DNA of 64,000 nt from Micromonospora lupini (GTDB lineage: Bacteria > Actinomycetota > Actinomycetes > Mycobacteriales > Micromonosporaceae). Under the pieces are notes generated by a model. It was not told where the DNA came from. It saw nothing but the letters and a program-made list of their open reading frames with translations, and searched no databases. A program made the position numbers and the translations under genes. Positions 1 to 8,331 of the stretch are shown piece by piece. The stretch covers positions 1,431,001-1,495,000 of the forward strand of contig NZ_JAPENL010000002.1 in NCBI RefSeq assembly GCF_026342015.1, read 5' to 3'. Each line of letters opens with the position of its first letter. Positions within the stretch are counted from its first letter, which is position 1.

Positions 1-402
1 GCCGCCGCGCTGATCCCGGTCAGCGAGGGGTTGTTGGCCGGCGGCCGGGAACGCGCCGCCGGGCATCCGGACGACCCGCGCGGCGTACTGGAGTCGCTTA
101 TCGACTTCCACGTCGAGTTCGCGCTTGCCAACCCTGCGGTGATCGCCCTGCACCTGCACGAGCTGGACCGCCTGCCGGAGGAGCCGCGACGACGGATCCG
201 CCGCCTGCAGCGGATGTACGTCGAGGAGTGGGTGACGGTGCTTACCGCGCTGCACCCGGGCATGCCCGACGGGGAGGCGCGGGTGTTGGCGCACGCCGCG
301 TTCGGCCTGATGAACTCGACCCCGTTCCTCGGTGGCGAGGTGGACCGTCGGCGTCGCGCCGAGCTGCTGCGCGGCGCGACCCTGGCCGCGCTGCTCGCCT
401 GA
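1..402 (+). CDS. TetR-family regulator, C-terminal part (5' end outside window)
   Basis: The frame is open from the first base, so the gene starts upstream; 133 codons are visible. The peptide is all-helical and charged, with the helical pattern of a TetR ligand-binding/dimerisation domain (a segment ANPAVIALHLHELDRLP followed by RRIRRLQRMYVEEW). The DNA-binding helix-turn-helix would be in the missing N-terminus. It stands 97 bp before a biotin carboxylase on the same strand. In Actinobacteria such TetR genes often control branched-chain acyl-CoA catabolic sets, so it is a candidate regulator of the genes up to 8.2 kb. The assignment is by fold pattern and context only. Confidence 0.6.
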   Translation, partial: AAALIPVSEGLLAGGRERAAGHPDDPRGVLESLIDFHVEFALANPAVIALHLHELDRLPEEPRRRIRRLQRMYVEEWVTVLTALHPGMPDGEARVLAHAAFGLMNSTPFLGGEVDRRRRAELLRGATLAALLA

Positions 403-429
403 GCCCCGGCCGCGCTGCTCGCCTGAACC
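382..429 (+). repeat. 24-bp tandem duplication across a stop codon
   Basis: Two adjacent 24-bp copies (382-405 and 406-429) match at 22 of 24 positions. Each contains the codons for the last residues LAALLA and a TGA. The duplication keeps the original stop, so the second copy is untranslated. Confidence 0.8.
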
Positions 430-499
430 CCGGCTCGTCAGGGGTGGGTCGGTCGTGGTTCCCTGGCATCGTCCCAACATCCGGACGCCGGGAGAAAAC

Positions 500-1837
500 A
501 TGATCGAGTCACTGCTGGTTGCCAATCGCGGCGAGATCGCCCGCCGGGTCATCCGGACCGCCAAGCGGCTCGGCATCCGCGCGATTGCTGTGTACTCGGA
601 GGCGGACGCCGACCTGCCCTTCGTCGCCGAGGCCGACGAGGCCGTCCTCATCGGCCCGCCGAACCCGGCGCAGAGCTACCGCAACGTCGAGGCGATCCTC
701 GCCGCCGCGAAGTCGACAGGCGCGCAGGCCATCCACCCCGGCTACGGCTTCCTGTCGGAGAACGCCGAGTTCGCCCGTACCGTCGAGGCGAGCGGGCTGA
801 TCTGGGTCGGACCCGGCGCGGACGCGATCACCGCGATGGGCGACAAGATCAATGCCCGGAACCTGATGGCCGCGGCCGGCGTCCCGGTCGCGCCCGGCAC
901 GACCGACCCGGCCGCCGACCTGGACGCGGCGGTCGCCGCCGCCGCGGAGATCGGCTACCCGGTCATGGTCAAGGCCGCCGCCGGTGGCGGGGGCATGGGC
1001 ATGGGCGTGGCGGTCGACGAGGCCGCGCTGCGCATCGAGTACGACAAGGTGCGCGCGTTCGCCGAGCGGATGTTCGGCGACGGTTCGGTGTTGATCGAGC
1101 GGTACTTCCCCCGGGTACGCCACGTCGAGGTGCAGATCCTCGGCCTGGCCGACGGTCGGGTGGTGGCGCTCGGCGAGCGGGAGTGCTCGGTGCAGCGGCG
1201 CAACCAGAAGCTGGTCGAGGAGTCGCCGTCCCCGGCGGTCTCGCCGGAGCTGCGCGCACGCCTCCTGGCCGCGGCGGTACGGGCCGGCGAGGCGGTCGGC
1301 TATCGCAACGCGGGCACTGTGGAGTGCCTGTTGGATCCGACGTCCGACGAGTTCTTCTTTCTGGAGATGAACACGCGGCTGCAGGTGGAGCACCCGGTGA
1401 CCGAGTACGTCTACGGCGTCGACCTGGTGGAGGAGCAGTTGCGGGTGGCCGCCGGCCTCGCCCCGACGTTCGACCCGGACGCGCTCGCGCCGAGCGGGCA
1501 CGCCATCGAGCTGCGGATCAACGCCGAGGACCCGAAGCGCTTCCTGCCCGGTCCCGGCGTGGTGCGGACCTGGGTGGAGCCCACGGGCGCGGGGGTCCGG
1601 GTGGATTCCGGCTACACCGGCGGCAACACGGTCACCCCGTTCTACGACAGCCTGATGGCCAAGCTGATCCTCAGCGGCGACACCCGCGAGCAGGCGATCG
1701 AGCGGGCGAGGACGGCGGTCGCCGAGTTCCAGATCGAAGGCCCGAAGAACAACCTCCCCTTCTTCGCCGAGCTGCTGGAGAACGACGAGTTCCTCACCGG
1801 CACCTACGACACCGGCATCGTCTCCCGCATGCGCTAA
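500..1837 (+). CDS. Biotin carboxylase subunit of an acyl-CoA carboxylase
   Basis: A 445-residue ATP-grasp biotin carboxylase, which carboxylates biotin with bicarbonate and ATP. Visible are the N-terminal VANRGEIARRVIRTAK, the biotin-carboxylase signature around HPGYGFLSENAEF (about 77-89), a glycine-rich ATP loop AAAGGGGMGMG (about 157-167) and the EMNTRLQVEHPVTE active-site segment (about 290). The ATG at 500 was chosen because GGGAGAA lies 4-9 nt upstream; upstream in-frame sequence is not protein-like. The length equals stand-alone AccC (about 449 aa), so no biotin carrier (BCCP) or BT domain is fused, and no carrier gene is seen in the window. With the carboxyltransferase at 5445 and HMG-CoA lyase at 3735 it probably belongs to methylcrotonyl-CoA or a similar branched acyl-CoA carboxylase. 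Confidence 0.9.
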   Translation: MIESLLVANRGEIARRVIRTAKRLGIRAIAVYSEADADLPFVAEADEAVLIGPPNPAQSYRNVEAILAAAKSTGAQAIHPGYGFLSENAEFARTVEASGLIWVGPGADAITAMGDKINARNLMAAAGVPVAPGTTDPAADLDAAVAAAAEIGYPVMVKAAAGGGGMGMGVAVDEAALRIEYDKVRAFAERMFGDGSVLIERYFPRVRHVEVQILGLADGRVVALGERECSVQRRNQKLVEESPSPAVSPELRARLLAAAVRAGEAVGYRNAGTVECLLDPTSDEFFFLEMNTRLQVEHPVTEYVYGVDLVEEQLRVAAGLAPTFDPDALAPSGHAIELRINAEDPKRFLPGPGVVRTWVEPTGAGVRVDSGYTGGNTVTPFYDSLMAKLILSGDTREQAIERARTAVAEFQIEGPKNNLPFFAELLENDEFLTGTYDTGIVSRMR

Positions 1838-1874
1838 CCCCCCCCCGCCCCCCGCCCCCCGCCCCCCCGCCCCC

Positions 1875-1946
1875 GCTCTCGGTGATCAAGAGATTTGCGT
1901 CAGGATTCCGGTCCCGGATGACGCAAACCTCTTGATCACCGAGAGC
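1875..1946. repeat. Long inverted repeat, 28-bp arms (possible dispersed palindromic element)
   Basis: The arms 1875-1902 and 1919-1946 are complementary at 27 of 28 positions, around a 16-base spacer that can itself fold (TCCGG/CCGGA). The core of each arm contains GGTGATCAAGAG followed by TTTGCGTCA. It lies just after a poly-C/G tract (1838-1874) and between convergent genes, so it could work as a bidirectional terminator. Its length and near-perfect symmetry also resemble a REP-like dispersed element. Confidence 0.85.
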
Positions 1947-1986
1947 AGGCCGGAGGGCAGGCCGGAGGGCAGGCCGGAGGGCAGGC
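1947..1986. repeat. 12-bp tandem repeat, about 3.3 copies
   Basis: The unit AGGCCGGAGGGC is repeated head to tail directly after the inverted repeat and just beyond the stop of the minus-strand gene that ends at 1995. Confidence 0.8.
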
Positions 1987-1994
1987 CCGGTTTT

Positions 1995-2840
1995 TTACGG
2001 CTGTTGGCGCAGGTTGTGGGGGGTGTCGAGGGGTTGCTGGCGGGGGTGCCAGGGCTGGTCGAGCAGGCGGGGCAGCTCTCCCCTGTTCTGCCCGGGTAGG
2101 CCGGGGGAGGCCGTGTCCAGTCGCGGTGCCCGGTAGTGGCTCTGGGCCGGACCACCGGCCCTGGCCTGGCTGGGCGGGAAGTGCCTGGTGTTCGGCGTCG
2201 GGGTCGACGAGCCACCCAACGGTTCGCGCTGTCGAGGTAGATCGTCCGACGCGGGGCCGAGGGGCTGGGCCGTCTGGGCGGCCCGCAACTCGCTGACCTC
2301 CACCCGGAGGTCGAGGCACTCTCGTTCCAGGTCGGCGATCTTCTGGCGCAGGCACCGTTCGAGATCGCGGCCGTCCCGCAGCTCGGTCCGGTCCTCGGCG
2401 CGTTCGTCGCGAACGCCGTTCGGCGGCCTCTCGCCGCGGGCCCGCTCGTACAACTCGGCGAGGTCGACAAGCCACTGCCGTCGGAGCTCCGGCGGCAGCG
2501 CGTGCTTCACCACGAGCATCACCGTCTGCCAGGGTGGCCCCTTGCTCTCGGCGGTGAAGTGTCGCGACAGCTTCTTGCGCAGACGGGACTGTTTCCTGCT
2601 CCGACTTGCTCGGTCGGGATCGGACTGGGGCGTGTAGATCCGGTCCGCCAGTCTCTGCCAGGTGTCGATCGGCCCGATCTCGGGGCAGGTCTCCACGATG
2701 TCGCGGACCGCCAGCGCGTACGCCGACACGGCGGGGTTGTGATAGCGCTGACGGTATTGCGCTTCGAGCGTCGATCGCGGAACCAGTCGGTGTCTTCGGG
2801 TGAGTTCTGCTGAGAGTGGCACAGGAGCCTCGGCGTTCAC
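1995..2840 (-). CDS. Unrecognised protein: helical N-terminal domain plus coiled coil
   Basis: 281 residues; I do not recognise the family. The GTG at 2838-2840 is chosen because AAAGGAA lies 4-10 nt upstream. Residues about 30-130 are helical, with a segment reading WQRLADRIYTP then KLSRHFTAESKGPPWQTVMLVV. This resembles the 'choose, then bind' pattern of small XRE-like helix-turn-helix domains in actinobacterial accessory proteins. Residues about 150-195 are a strong coiled coil rich in E, R and L (LERECLDLRVEVSELRA). The C-terminal 80 residues are Pro/Gln/Arg-rich and disordered. The gene is opposite in direction to the catabolic genes around it and is bounded by repeats on one side and AT-richer DNA on the other, which suggests an inserted accessory gene. 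Confidence 0.55.
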   Translation of the reverse strand: MNAEAPVPLSAELTRRHRLVPRSTLEAQYRQRYHNPAVSAYALAVRDIVETCPEIGPIDTWQRLADRIYTPQSDPDRASRSRKQSRLRKKLSRHFTAESKGPPWQTVMLVVKHALPPELRRQWLVDLAELYERARGERPPNGVRDERAEDRTELRDGRDLERCLRQKIADLERECLDLRVEVSELRAAQTAQPLGPASDDLPRQREPLGGSSTPTPNTRHFPPSQARAGGPAQSHYRAPRLDTASPGLPGQNRGELPRLLDQPWHPRQQPLDTPHNLRQQP

Positions 2841-3734
2841 ATCGTTCCTTTCAATCCAGTGGTCATGGCGTCCCCGCAAACCGCGCCACGCGGTCCTTCC
2901 AAGCTCACATGGCGCCGGATCAACATTTGTACCGCCTCAGATCAAGTAACCGTGTATCCGAGGCTGTGTCGCCAGTCAGATTCTGGCCGGGTGGCTGGCC
3001 GGGTCGTCACGATGAACCTGCGTTCAGCCCTTACGCCAGACCAATGTGGCCGGGTCGTGGTCACCGCGCCGCCATCTCTCGTGTTGGCCGGGTAGTCCTG
3101 CGGCAACCCGGTCACAAGATCGTCGTGTTCATCGGGTCGGGTCGTTGTCAGGGAGATGGAAACGTCCGACGCCCGATGCAGATTGGTTGGCGGTCGTGGA
3201 ACTTCCATCGACGTTAACCGCGCCGCAATTGCGGACCGATTGCCGGAGGAAGAGGGATGAACGGTAATGGTGTGTGGCCGCCGAACACACGACGACGAGG
3301 GGTCCGCATTCTGCGGAAAGCATCGCTCGGCACCGATGGCGCCGTGGTGATGGCCCTGCTCGTGGGTCGAGAGGGCGCCGCCGCGTGCGCCGGCGCCCTC
3401 TCGACCGCACTCCGATGCGCTGCGGAGCTCTTGGAAGGACCGTCGCAGCGCTGACCACCGGAGGCGTCCTGACGGCGGGGTCGAGCCGTTGGCCGGCCCC
3501 GCCCGTCACGCCGGCACCAACCTAGCCACCCTGCCGCCCGCAGTTCCATCGTGGTGCCGGTGATGACATCCTTCTGGCCTGATTCATCCCCCGAAGGGCG
3601 GTCAGGTGCTGGCCGGAAGTGCCACCTGAACGGCTGGCCAGCGCACAACCTGTCCGTGCCTACAGCGGTGCTGGCGGCTAGACGGGCCGGTGTCGCTACC
3701 GTTGCCCCAGCAGAGCAGACAGTGAGGTGACCCC
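2841..3734. other. 894-bp intergenic region, AT-richer, no convincing gene
   Basis: Parts of 2880-3250 have clearly lower GC than the neighbours. One short frame (3257-3454, ATG after GGAGGAAGAGGG, 65 aa) has a good ribosome site, but its peptide has no recognisable features and it spans the 3365-3406 hairpin; I do not call it. Several short motifs of the form GGCCGGGT(C/A)GT recur between 2990 and 3140. The last 40 bp carry the leader of the HMG-CoA lyase gene (GTGAGGTG just before the ATG). Confidence 0.6.
3365..3406. terminator. Strong 16-bp perfect hairpin in the 2.8-3.7 kb gap
   Basis: The arms 3365-3380 and 3391-3406 are perfectly complementary with a 10-base loop; no U-tract follows. 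It could end transcription reading rightward, or be an attenuator or insulator ahead of the HMG-CoA lyase gene. Its direction cannot be decided from sequence. Confidence 0.5.
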
Positions 3735-4655
3735 ATGACGGACCTGCCGAACTCGGTGTCGATTCGCGAGGTCGGGCCGCGGGACGGGCTGCAGAACGAG
3801 GAGCCGATTCCCGTCGACGCCAAGGTGCGGCTGCTCGACGCGCTCTCCGGCACCGGCGTACGCCGGATCGAGGCGGTGTCGTTCGTGCACCCCAGGGCCA
3901 TCCCGCAGATGGCCGACGCCGACGAGGTGTGGCAGCGGGCCACGAAGGCCGACGGGGTGCGCTACTCGGCGCTGGTGCCGAACACCCGGGGCGCGCAGCG
4001 GGCCCTGGCCGCCGGGTTCACCGAGATCGAGGTGGTGGTGTCGGCAAGCGACACGCACAACCGGCGCAACGTGAACCGCTCCACCGACGAGTCGCTCGAC
4101 GACATCGCCGAGCTGATCGACCTCCTGCACGGCGCCTCGGCGCGGGTCGAGGTGATCGTGGCGACCAGCTTCGGCTGCCCGTACGAGGGGGACATCGACC
4201 CGCGGCGGGTCGCCGGCATCGTCGACCGCGTGGTCCGCGACGGCGCGGACCGGGTGGCGTTCGGGGACACGACAGGCATGGCCACTCCGCGTCGGGTCCG
4301 CGAGCTGCTGACCGCGGTACGCGACAGCAACGCCCACGTGCCGGTGCTGCTGCACTTCCACAACACCCGGGGCGCCGCGCTGGCCAACCTGCTGACCGCG
4401 CTGGAGCTGGGGGTGACCGAGTTCGACGCCAGTGTCGGCGGCCTGGGCGGCTGCCCGTACGCGCCGGGGGCCAGCGGCAACCTCGCCACCGAGGAGGCCG
4501 TGCACATGCTGCACGACATGGGCATCGACACAGGCATCGACCTGGATGCCCTGGTCGAGGTGGCCGAGCTGGCCGAGGAGCTGCTCGGCAAGAAGCTGCC
4601 GTCCGGCGTGCTGCGGGCGGGTCCGCGTACCCGCCTGACGCCGCTGCCGAGCTGA
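3735..4655 (+). CDS. mvaB: Hydroxymethylglutaryl-CoA lyase
   Basis: 306 residues, usual length. It cleaves HMG-CoA to acetoacetate and acetyl-CoA, the last step of leucine breakdown. The DRE-TIM barrel signatures are all present: REVGPRDGLQNE (11-22) with the metal-binding Asp, CPYEGD (about 152), GDTTG (about 177), HFHNTRG with metal-binding histidines (about 207) and the catalytic-Cys loop GGLGGCPYAPGASGN (about 235-249). The ATG at 3735 follows GTGAGGTG. It lies between the biotin carboxylase and carboxyltransferase genes on the same strand but is separated from both, so it probably has its own promoter. A perfect hairpin terminator follows. Confidence 0.95.
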   Translation: MTDLPNSVSIREVGPRDGLQNEEPIPVDAKVRLLDALSGTGVRRIEAVSFVHPRAIPQMADADEVWQRATKADGVRYSALVPNTRGAQRALAAGFTEIEVVVSASDTHNRRNVNRSTDESLDDIAELIDLLHGASARVEVIVATSFGCPYEGDIDPRRVAGIVDRVVRDGADRVAFGDTTGMATPRRVRELLTAVRDSNAHVPVLLHFHNTRGAALANLLTALELGVTEFDASVGGLGGCPYAPGASGNLATEEAVHMLHDMGIDTGIDLDALVEVAELAEELLGKKLPSGVLRAGPRTRLTPLPS

Positions 4656-4664
4656 GGACGCGAC

Positions 4665-4694
4665 GAAGGGGCCGGCGAATACGCCGGCCCCTTC
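4665..4694. terminator. Bidirectional hairpin terminator
   Basis: A 13-bp perfect GC-rich stem (4665-4677 with 4682-4694) and a 4-base AATA loop lie between the convergent HMG-CoA lyase and snapalysin-like genes. Confidence 0.85.
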
Positions 4695-4709
4695 CACCTG
4701 CCAGGTCGG

Positions 4710-5282
4710 TCAGCTCACCGAGGTGAGCATGCTCGGCCAGCTGTCGCGGAAGATGTCCGCGCTGCGGGCGGAGCTGCGCTCGCTGGCGCTGAGCGTGCCG
4801 GCGAAGAGGTTGCTCACCCGGTTCGCCTCGGCGCTGCTCGGGTACGGGTTGGTGCAGCTGGTGCCGGCGCTGCCGCCGGACATCAGCAGCGAGCAGTTTC
4901 CGTTGTAGTTGTCCGGCAGGCCGAGGATGTGCCCGATCTCGTGGGTCACGATCCGCAGCGGGCTGTACTGCGCGGCCTGCTGCGTGTCGATGTAGACCCG
5001 GCCGTTGCCGAGGCTGGTCCGCACGGCGTAGGAGCCGCCGCCGGTGATCTGGTAGATCCGCAGGTTGGAGCCGCAGTTCGCGGAGAGCGTCAGGTTGACT
5101 GTGGCGTTGTTCCAGATCGAGGCGGCCTGGTTGGCGGTGCCGGCGTAGGCGCCTGCCTGGCTGGTGTTGTAGCAGATGGTCATCGCGGCGGACGCGGGCG
5201 CGGGGTTGGCGACCGTGACGCCGAGCGTGGCACCTGCCGTCGCGACAAACGCGACAGCGAGCCGACCGAGTCGTGAGGTCAT
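4710..5282 (-). CDS. Secreted snapalysin-like zinc metalloprotease
   Basis: 190 residues. A signal peptide (Arg near the N-terminus, hydrophobic 8-24, cleavage near ANPAPASAA) shows export. The catalytic motif is H114-E-x-x-H118-x-x-G121-x-x-D124; the Asp as third zinc ligand is the mark of the M7 (snapalysin) family of small actinobacterial proteases. Two Cys pairs suggest disulfides. The length fits the family. It is inserted, in opposite orientation, between the HMG-CoA lyase and carboxyltransferase genes and has no obvious role in that pathway. Its promoter must lie in 5283-5400, where an AT-rich stretch (ATTAATAGATTTCAATG) occurs. Confidence 0.88.
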   Translation of the reverse strand: MTSRLGRLAVAFVATAGATLGVTVANPAPASAAMTICYNTSQAGAYAGTANQAASIWNNATVNLTLSANCGSNLRIYQITGGGSYAVRTSLGNGRVYIDTQQAAQYSPLRIVTHEIGHILGLPDNYNGNCSLLMSGGSAGTSCTNPYPSSAEANRVSNLFAGTLSASERSSARSADIFRDSWPSMLTSVS

Positions 5283-5401
5283 CGCTGACTCCTATCCGGG
5301 AGGGGGTGTCAGGAGCCTATCCACAGAGATTAATAGATTTCAATGTTTCGAGCGAAGAAGCGTCGGTCGGTCGCGGGTCGCCGGGAGGCACGCGAATGCG
5401 A

Positions 5402-5418
5402 TAGCCTAACGATCGTTC
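5402..5418 (+). promoter_or_regulatory. -10 element plus TetR-type palindrome before the carboxyltransferase gene
   Basis: TAGCCT (5402-5407) fits an actinobacterial -10. It is followed directly by the perfect 10-bp palindrome AACGATCGTT (5408-5417), where the transcript would begin. Palindromes of this kind are typical TetR operators; the TetR gene at the window start is a candidate partner. Inference only. Confidence 0.5.
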
Positions 5419-5444
5419 AGGTCAGTACGGGCGAGGGAGTCGGC

Positions 5445-6977
5445 GTGACGCTCGACGGTGAGGCGCTGGAGCAACTGCGCAAGCGGGCCCGGTCCGGCGG
5501 CGCGGACAAGTACCACGCGGCAAACGAGGCCAAGGGCAAACTGTTCGCACGCGGTCGCGTCGCGCTGCTCGTCGACGAGGGCTCGTTCGTCGAGGACGGC
5601 CTCTACGCCAACGCGCTCGCCGAGGGGCTGCCCGCCGACGGCGTGGTCACCGGCACCGCCACGATCGACGGCCGGCAGGTCTGCCTGATGGCCAACGACT
5701 CCACGGTCAAGGCCGGCAGTTGGGGCGCCCGGACCGTCGAGAAGATCATCCGGATCATCGAGCGGGCCTACGGCGCCGGCGTACCGATGGTCTACCTGGT
5801 CGACTCCGCCGGCGCCCGGATCACCGACCAGGTCGACCTCTTCCCCGGCCGACGTGGCGCCGGCAAGATCTTCTGGAACCAGGTCCGCGCCTCGGGCTCG
5901 ATCCCGCAGGTCTGCGCGCTGTTCGGCCCGAGCGCCGCCGGCGGGGCGTACATTCCGGCGTTCTGCGACGTGGTGGCAATGGTCGACGGCAACGCCAGCA
6001 TGTACCTCGGCTCCGACCGCATGGTCGAGATGGTCACCGGGGAGAAGACCACCCTGGAGGCGATGGGCGGGGCCAAGGTGCACACCGCCGAGTCCGGTGT
6101 CGGGCACTTCCTCTGCAAGACCGAGGCCGACGCGCTCGACGTGGTGAAGACCTACCTGTCGTACCTCCCGGCGAACTGGACCCAGGCGCCGCCGGCCGCG
6201 CCGGCGGTCGCCGCGCCCGCGAAGGCCGACCTGGCCGCGCTCGTGCCGGCAAGCGAGCGGCAGGCGTTCGACATGCGGCGGTACGTCAAGGGCCTGCTCG
6301 ACGAGGATTCCTTCTTCGAGATCCAGGCGCTGTGGGCCAAGGAGCTGACCATCGGGTTCGGCCGCCTCGACGGCCAGGTCGTCGGCGTGCTCGGCAACAA
6401 CTCGATGTTCAAGGGCGGCGTGCTGTTCGTCGACTCGGCCGACAAGGCCACCCGGTTCGTGCAGCTCTGCGACGCGTTCAACGTGCCGCTGCTGTTCCTC
6501 AGCGACGTGCCCGGCTTCATGGTGGGCAGCGTGGTGGAGAAGCAGGGCATCATCCGGCACGGCGCCAAGATGATCACCGCGATCTCCGAGGCGACAGTCC
6601 CGAAGATCTGCGTGGTGGTCCGCAAGGCGTACGGCGCCGGCCTCTACGCGATGGCCGGCCCCGGCTTCGAGCCGGACGCGACCATCGCGCTGCCCACCGC
6701 GAAGATCGCCGTGATGGGCGCCGAGGCCGCCGTGAACGCCGTGTACGCCAACAAGATCGCCGCCATCGCCGACGCGGACGAGCGGGCCGCCTTCGTCGCC
6801 GCCAAGCGCGCCGAGTACGAGCAGGACATCGACGTCGTCCGGCTGGCCAGCGAGCTGGTGGTGGACGCCATCGTCGAGCCGCACGACCTGCGTGGCGAGC
6901 TGGTCCGCCGCTTCGCCGCCGCCCGTACCAAGGATCGGCACTTCTCCCGGCGTCGGCACGGCGTCACTCCGGTCTGA
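5445..6977 (+). CDS. Acyl-CoA carboxylase carboxyltransferase (beta) subunit
   Basis: 510 residues, the usual length for AccD/PccB/MccB proteins. It transfers the carboxyl group from carboxybiotin to an acyl-CoA. Two crotonase-like halves are visible, with oxyanion-hole glycine pairs in GPSAAGGAYIPA (N half) and RKAYGAGLYAM (C half). The GTG at 5445 is preferred because GAGGGA lies 6-11 nt upstream; codons before it are not conserved-looking. The substrate is probably 3-methylcrotonyl-CoA, judged from the HMG-CoA lyase and acyl-CoA dehydrogenase neighbours, but propionyl-like substrates cannot be excluded. The acyl-CoA dehydrogenase follows 73 bp downstream and may be cotranscribed. A palindrome at 5408 suggests repression by a TetR protein. 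Confidence 0.92.
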   Translation: MTLDGEALEQLRKRARSGGADKYHAANEAKGKLFARGRVALLVDEGSFVEDGLYANALAEGLPADGVVTGTATIDGRQVCLMANDSTVKAGSWGARTVEKIIRIIERAYGAGVPMVYLVDSAGARITDQVDLFPGRRGAGKIFWNQVRASGSIPQVCALFGPSAAGGAYIPAFCDVVAMVDGNASMYLGSDRMVEMVTGEKTTLEAMGGAKVHTAESGVGHFLCKTEADALDVVKTYLSYLPANWTQAPPAAPAVAAPAKADLAALVPASERQAFDMRRYVKGLLDEDSFFEIQALWAKELTIGFGRLDGQVVGVLGNNSMFKGGVLFVDSADKATRFVQLCDAFNVPLLFLSDVPGFMVGSVVEKQGIIRHGAKMITAISEATVPKICVVVRKAYGAGLYAMAGPGFEPDATIALPTAKIAVMGAEAAVNAVYANKIAAIADADERAAFVAAKRAEYEQDIDVVRLASELVVDAIVEPHDLRGELVRRFAAARTKDRHFSRRRHGVTPV

Positions 6978-7050
6978 CCCTCGCCCCACCCCACAGCGAT
7001 CCGCCCCGGCGTCACGAGCGCCGCGGCGGCCGTCCACCCAGGAGGATGAG

Positions 7051-8199
7051 ATGGACTTCCGGCTCACCGACGAACAAACGGCGCTGCGGGAGAGCGTGCG
7101 GGACTTCGCGCGCGAGGTGGTCGCGCCGGTCATCGCCGAGCACTACGAGCAGCACACCTTCCCGTACGAGGTGATCCGGCAGATGGGCAAGATGGGCCTG
7201 TTCGGCCTGCCCTTCGGCGAGGAGCACGGCGGGATGGGCGGCGACTACTTCGCGTTGTGCCTGGCCCTGGAGGAGCTGGCCCGGGTCGACTCCAGTGTCG
7301 CGATCACGCTGGAGGCGGCGGTCTCGCTCGGCGCGATGCCGATCTACCGCTTCGGCACCGAGGAGCAGAAGGCCACCTGGCTGCCGAAGCTGCTCAGCGG
7401 AGAGGCCCTGGCCGGCTTCGGCCTCACCGAGCCGGGCACCGGCTCCGACGCCGCAGGCACCCAGACGCGGGCCGTGCTGGACGGCGACGAATGGGTGATC
7501 AACGGGTCGAAGGCGTTCATCACCAACTCGGGGACCGACATCACGGCCATGGTCACCGTCACCGCCGTGACCGGCACGAACGCGGACGGCTCCAAGGAGC
7601 TGTCGACGATCATCGTGCCCACCGGCACGCCCGGGTTCACGGTGGCGCCCGGTTACTCCAAGGTCGGGTGGACCGCCTCGGACACCCACGAGTTGACCTT
7701 CGACGACTGCCGGGTGCCCGCGGCCAACCTCCTCGGCGCCCGTGGTCGAGGGTTCGCCCAGTTCCTGCGGATCCTCGACGAGGGCCGGATCGCCATCGCC
7801 GCGCTGGCCGTCGGCCTCGCCCAGGGCTGCGTCGACGAGTCCATCAAGTACGCACAGGAGCGGCAGGCGTTCGGCCGCCCGATCGGTGCCAATCAGGCGA
7901 TCCAGTTCAAGATCGCCGACATGGAACTGAAGGCGCACACCGCCCGGCTGGCCTACTACGACGCCGCCGCCCGGATGCTGGCCGGTGAGCCGTTCAAGCG
8001 GCAGGCCGCCATCGCCAAGCTGCACGCCAGCACCATCGCGGTGGACAACGCCCGGGAGGCGACCCAGATCCACGGCGGCTACGGCTTCATGAACGAGTAC
8101 CCGGTCGCCCGCTTCTGGCGGGACTCCAAGATCCTGGAGATCGGCGAGGGCACCAGCGAGGTGCAGCGCATGATCATCGCGCGCGACCTGGGCCTCTGA
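7051..8199 (+). CDS. Acyl-CoA dehydrogenase (short/branched-chain type)
   Basis: 382 residues, standard length. It is an FAD enzyme that introduces the 2,3-double bond into acyl-CoA and passes electrons to ETF. Visible are the FAD/substrate motif GFGLTEPGTGSDA (about 125-137), the C-terminal IHGGYGFMNEYPVARFWRD and the EIGEGTSEVQR segment. The ATG at 7051 has an excellent GGAGGATGAG ribosome site. The Glu at 366 is in the position of the usual catalytic base. Isovaleryl-CoA dehydrogenases use another Glu and carry Gly/Ala there, so the substrate may be a short or methyl-branched acyl-CoA rather than isovaleryl-CoA. Confidence 0.93.
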   Translation: MDFRLTDEQTALRESVRDFAREVVAPVIAEHYEQHTFPYEVIRQMGKMGLFGLPFGEEHGGMGGDYFALCLALEELARVDSSVAITLEAAVSLGAMPIYRFGTEEQKATWLPKLLSGEALAGFGLTEPGTGSDAAGTQTRAVLDGDEWVINGSKAFITNSGTDITAMVTVTAVTGTNADGSKELSTIIVPTGTPGFTVAPGYSKVGWTASDTHELTFDDCRVPAANLLGARGRGFAQFLRILDEGRIAIAALAVGLAQGCVDESIKYAQERQAFGRPIGANQAIQFKIADMELKAHTARLAYYDAAARMLAGEPFKRQAAIAKLHASTIAVDNAREATQIHGGYGFMNEYPVARFWRDSKILEIGEGTSEVQRMIIARDLGL

Positions 8200-8331
8200 C
8201 CCACCGCCGAGGGCGAAGCCCCCCGGCAAGCTCTGTCCAAGATCTCTTCGGGCCGGTCGTGGCGGGGGCGCGGGCGGCGGCGTGCGTTGCCGACCGTCCG
8301 AGGCTGGGCCGTCGTTCGACGCCGGCTCGGC

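Noticed and set aside
1838..1874. Poly-C/G tract after the biotin carboxylase gene
   Set aside because: Low-complexity sequence (possibly prone to slippage or sequencing error); no function assigned.
3257..3454. 65-codon ORF with a strong ribosome site
   Set aside because: No protein-like features and it contains a 16-bp perfect hairpin; left as intergenic.
5314..5324. A DnaA-box-like CTATCCACA
   Set aside because: A single site with one mismatch and no cluster; not an origin.
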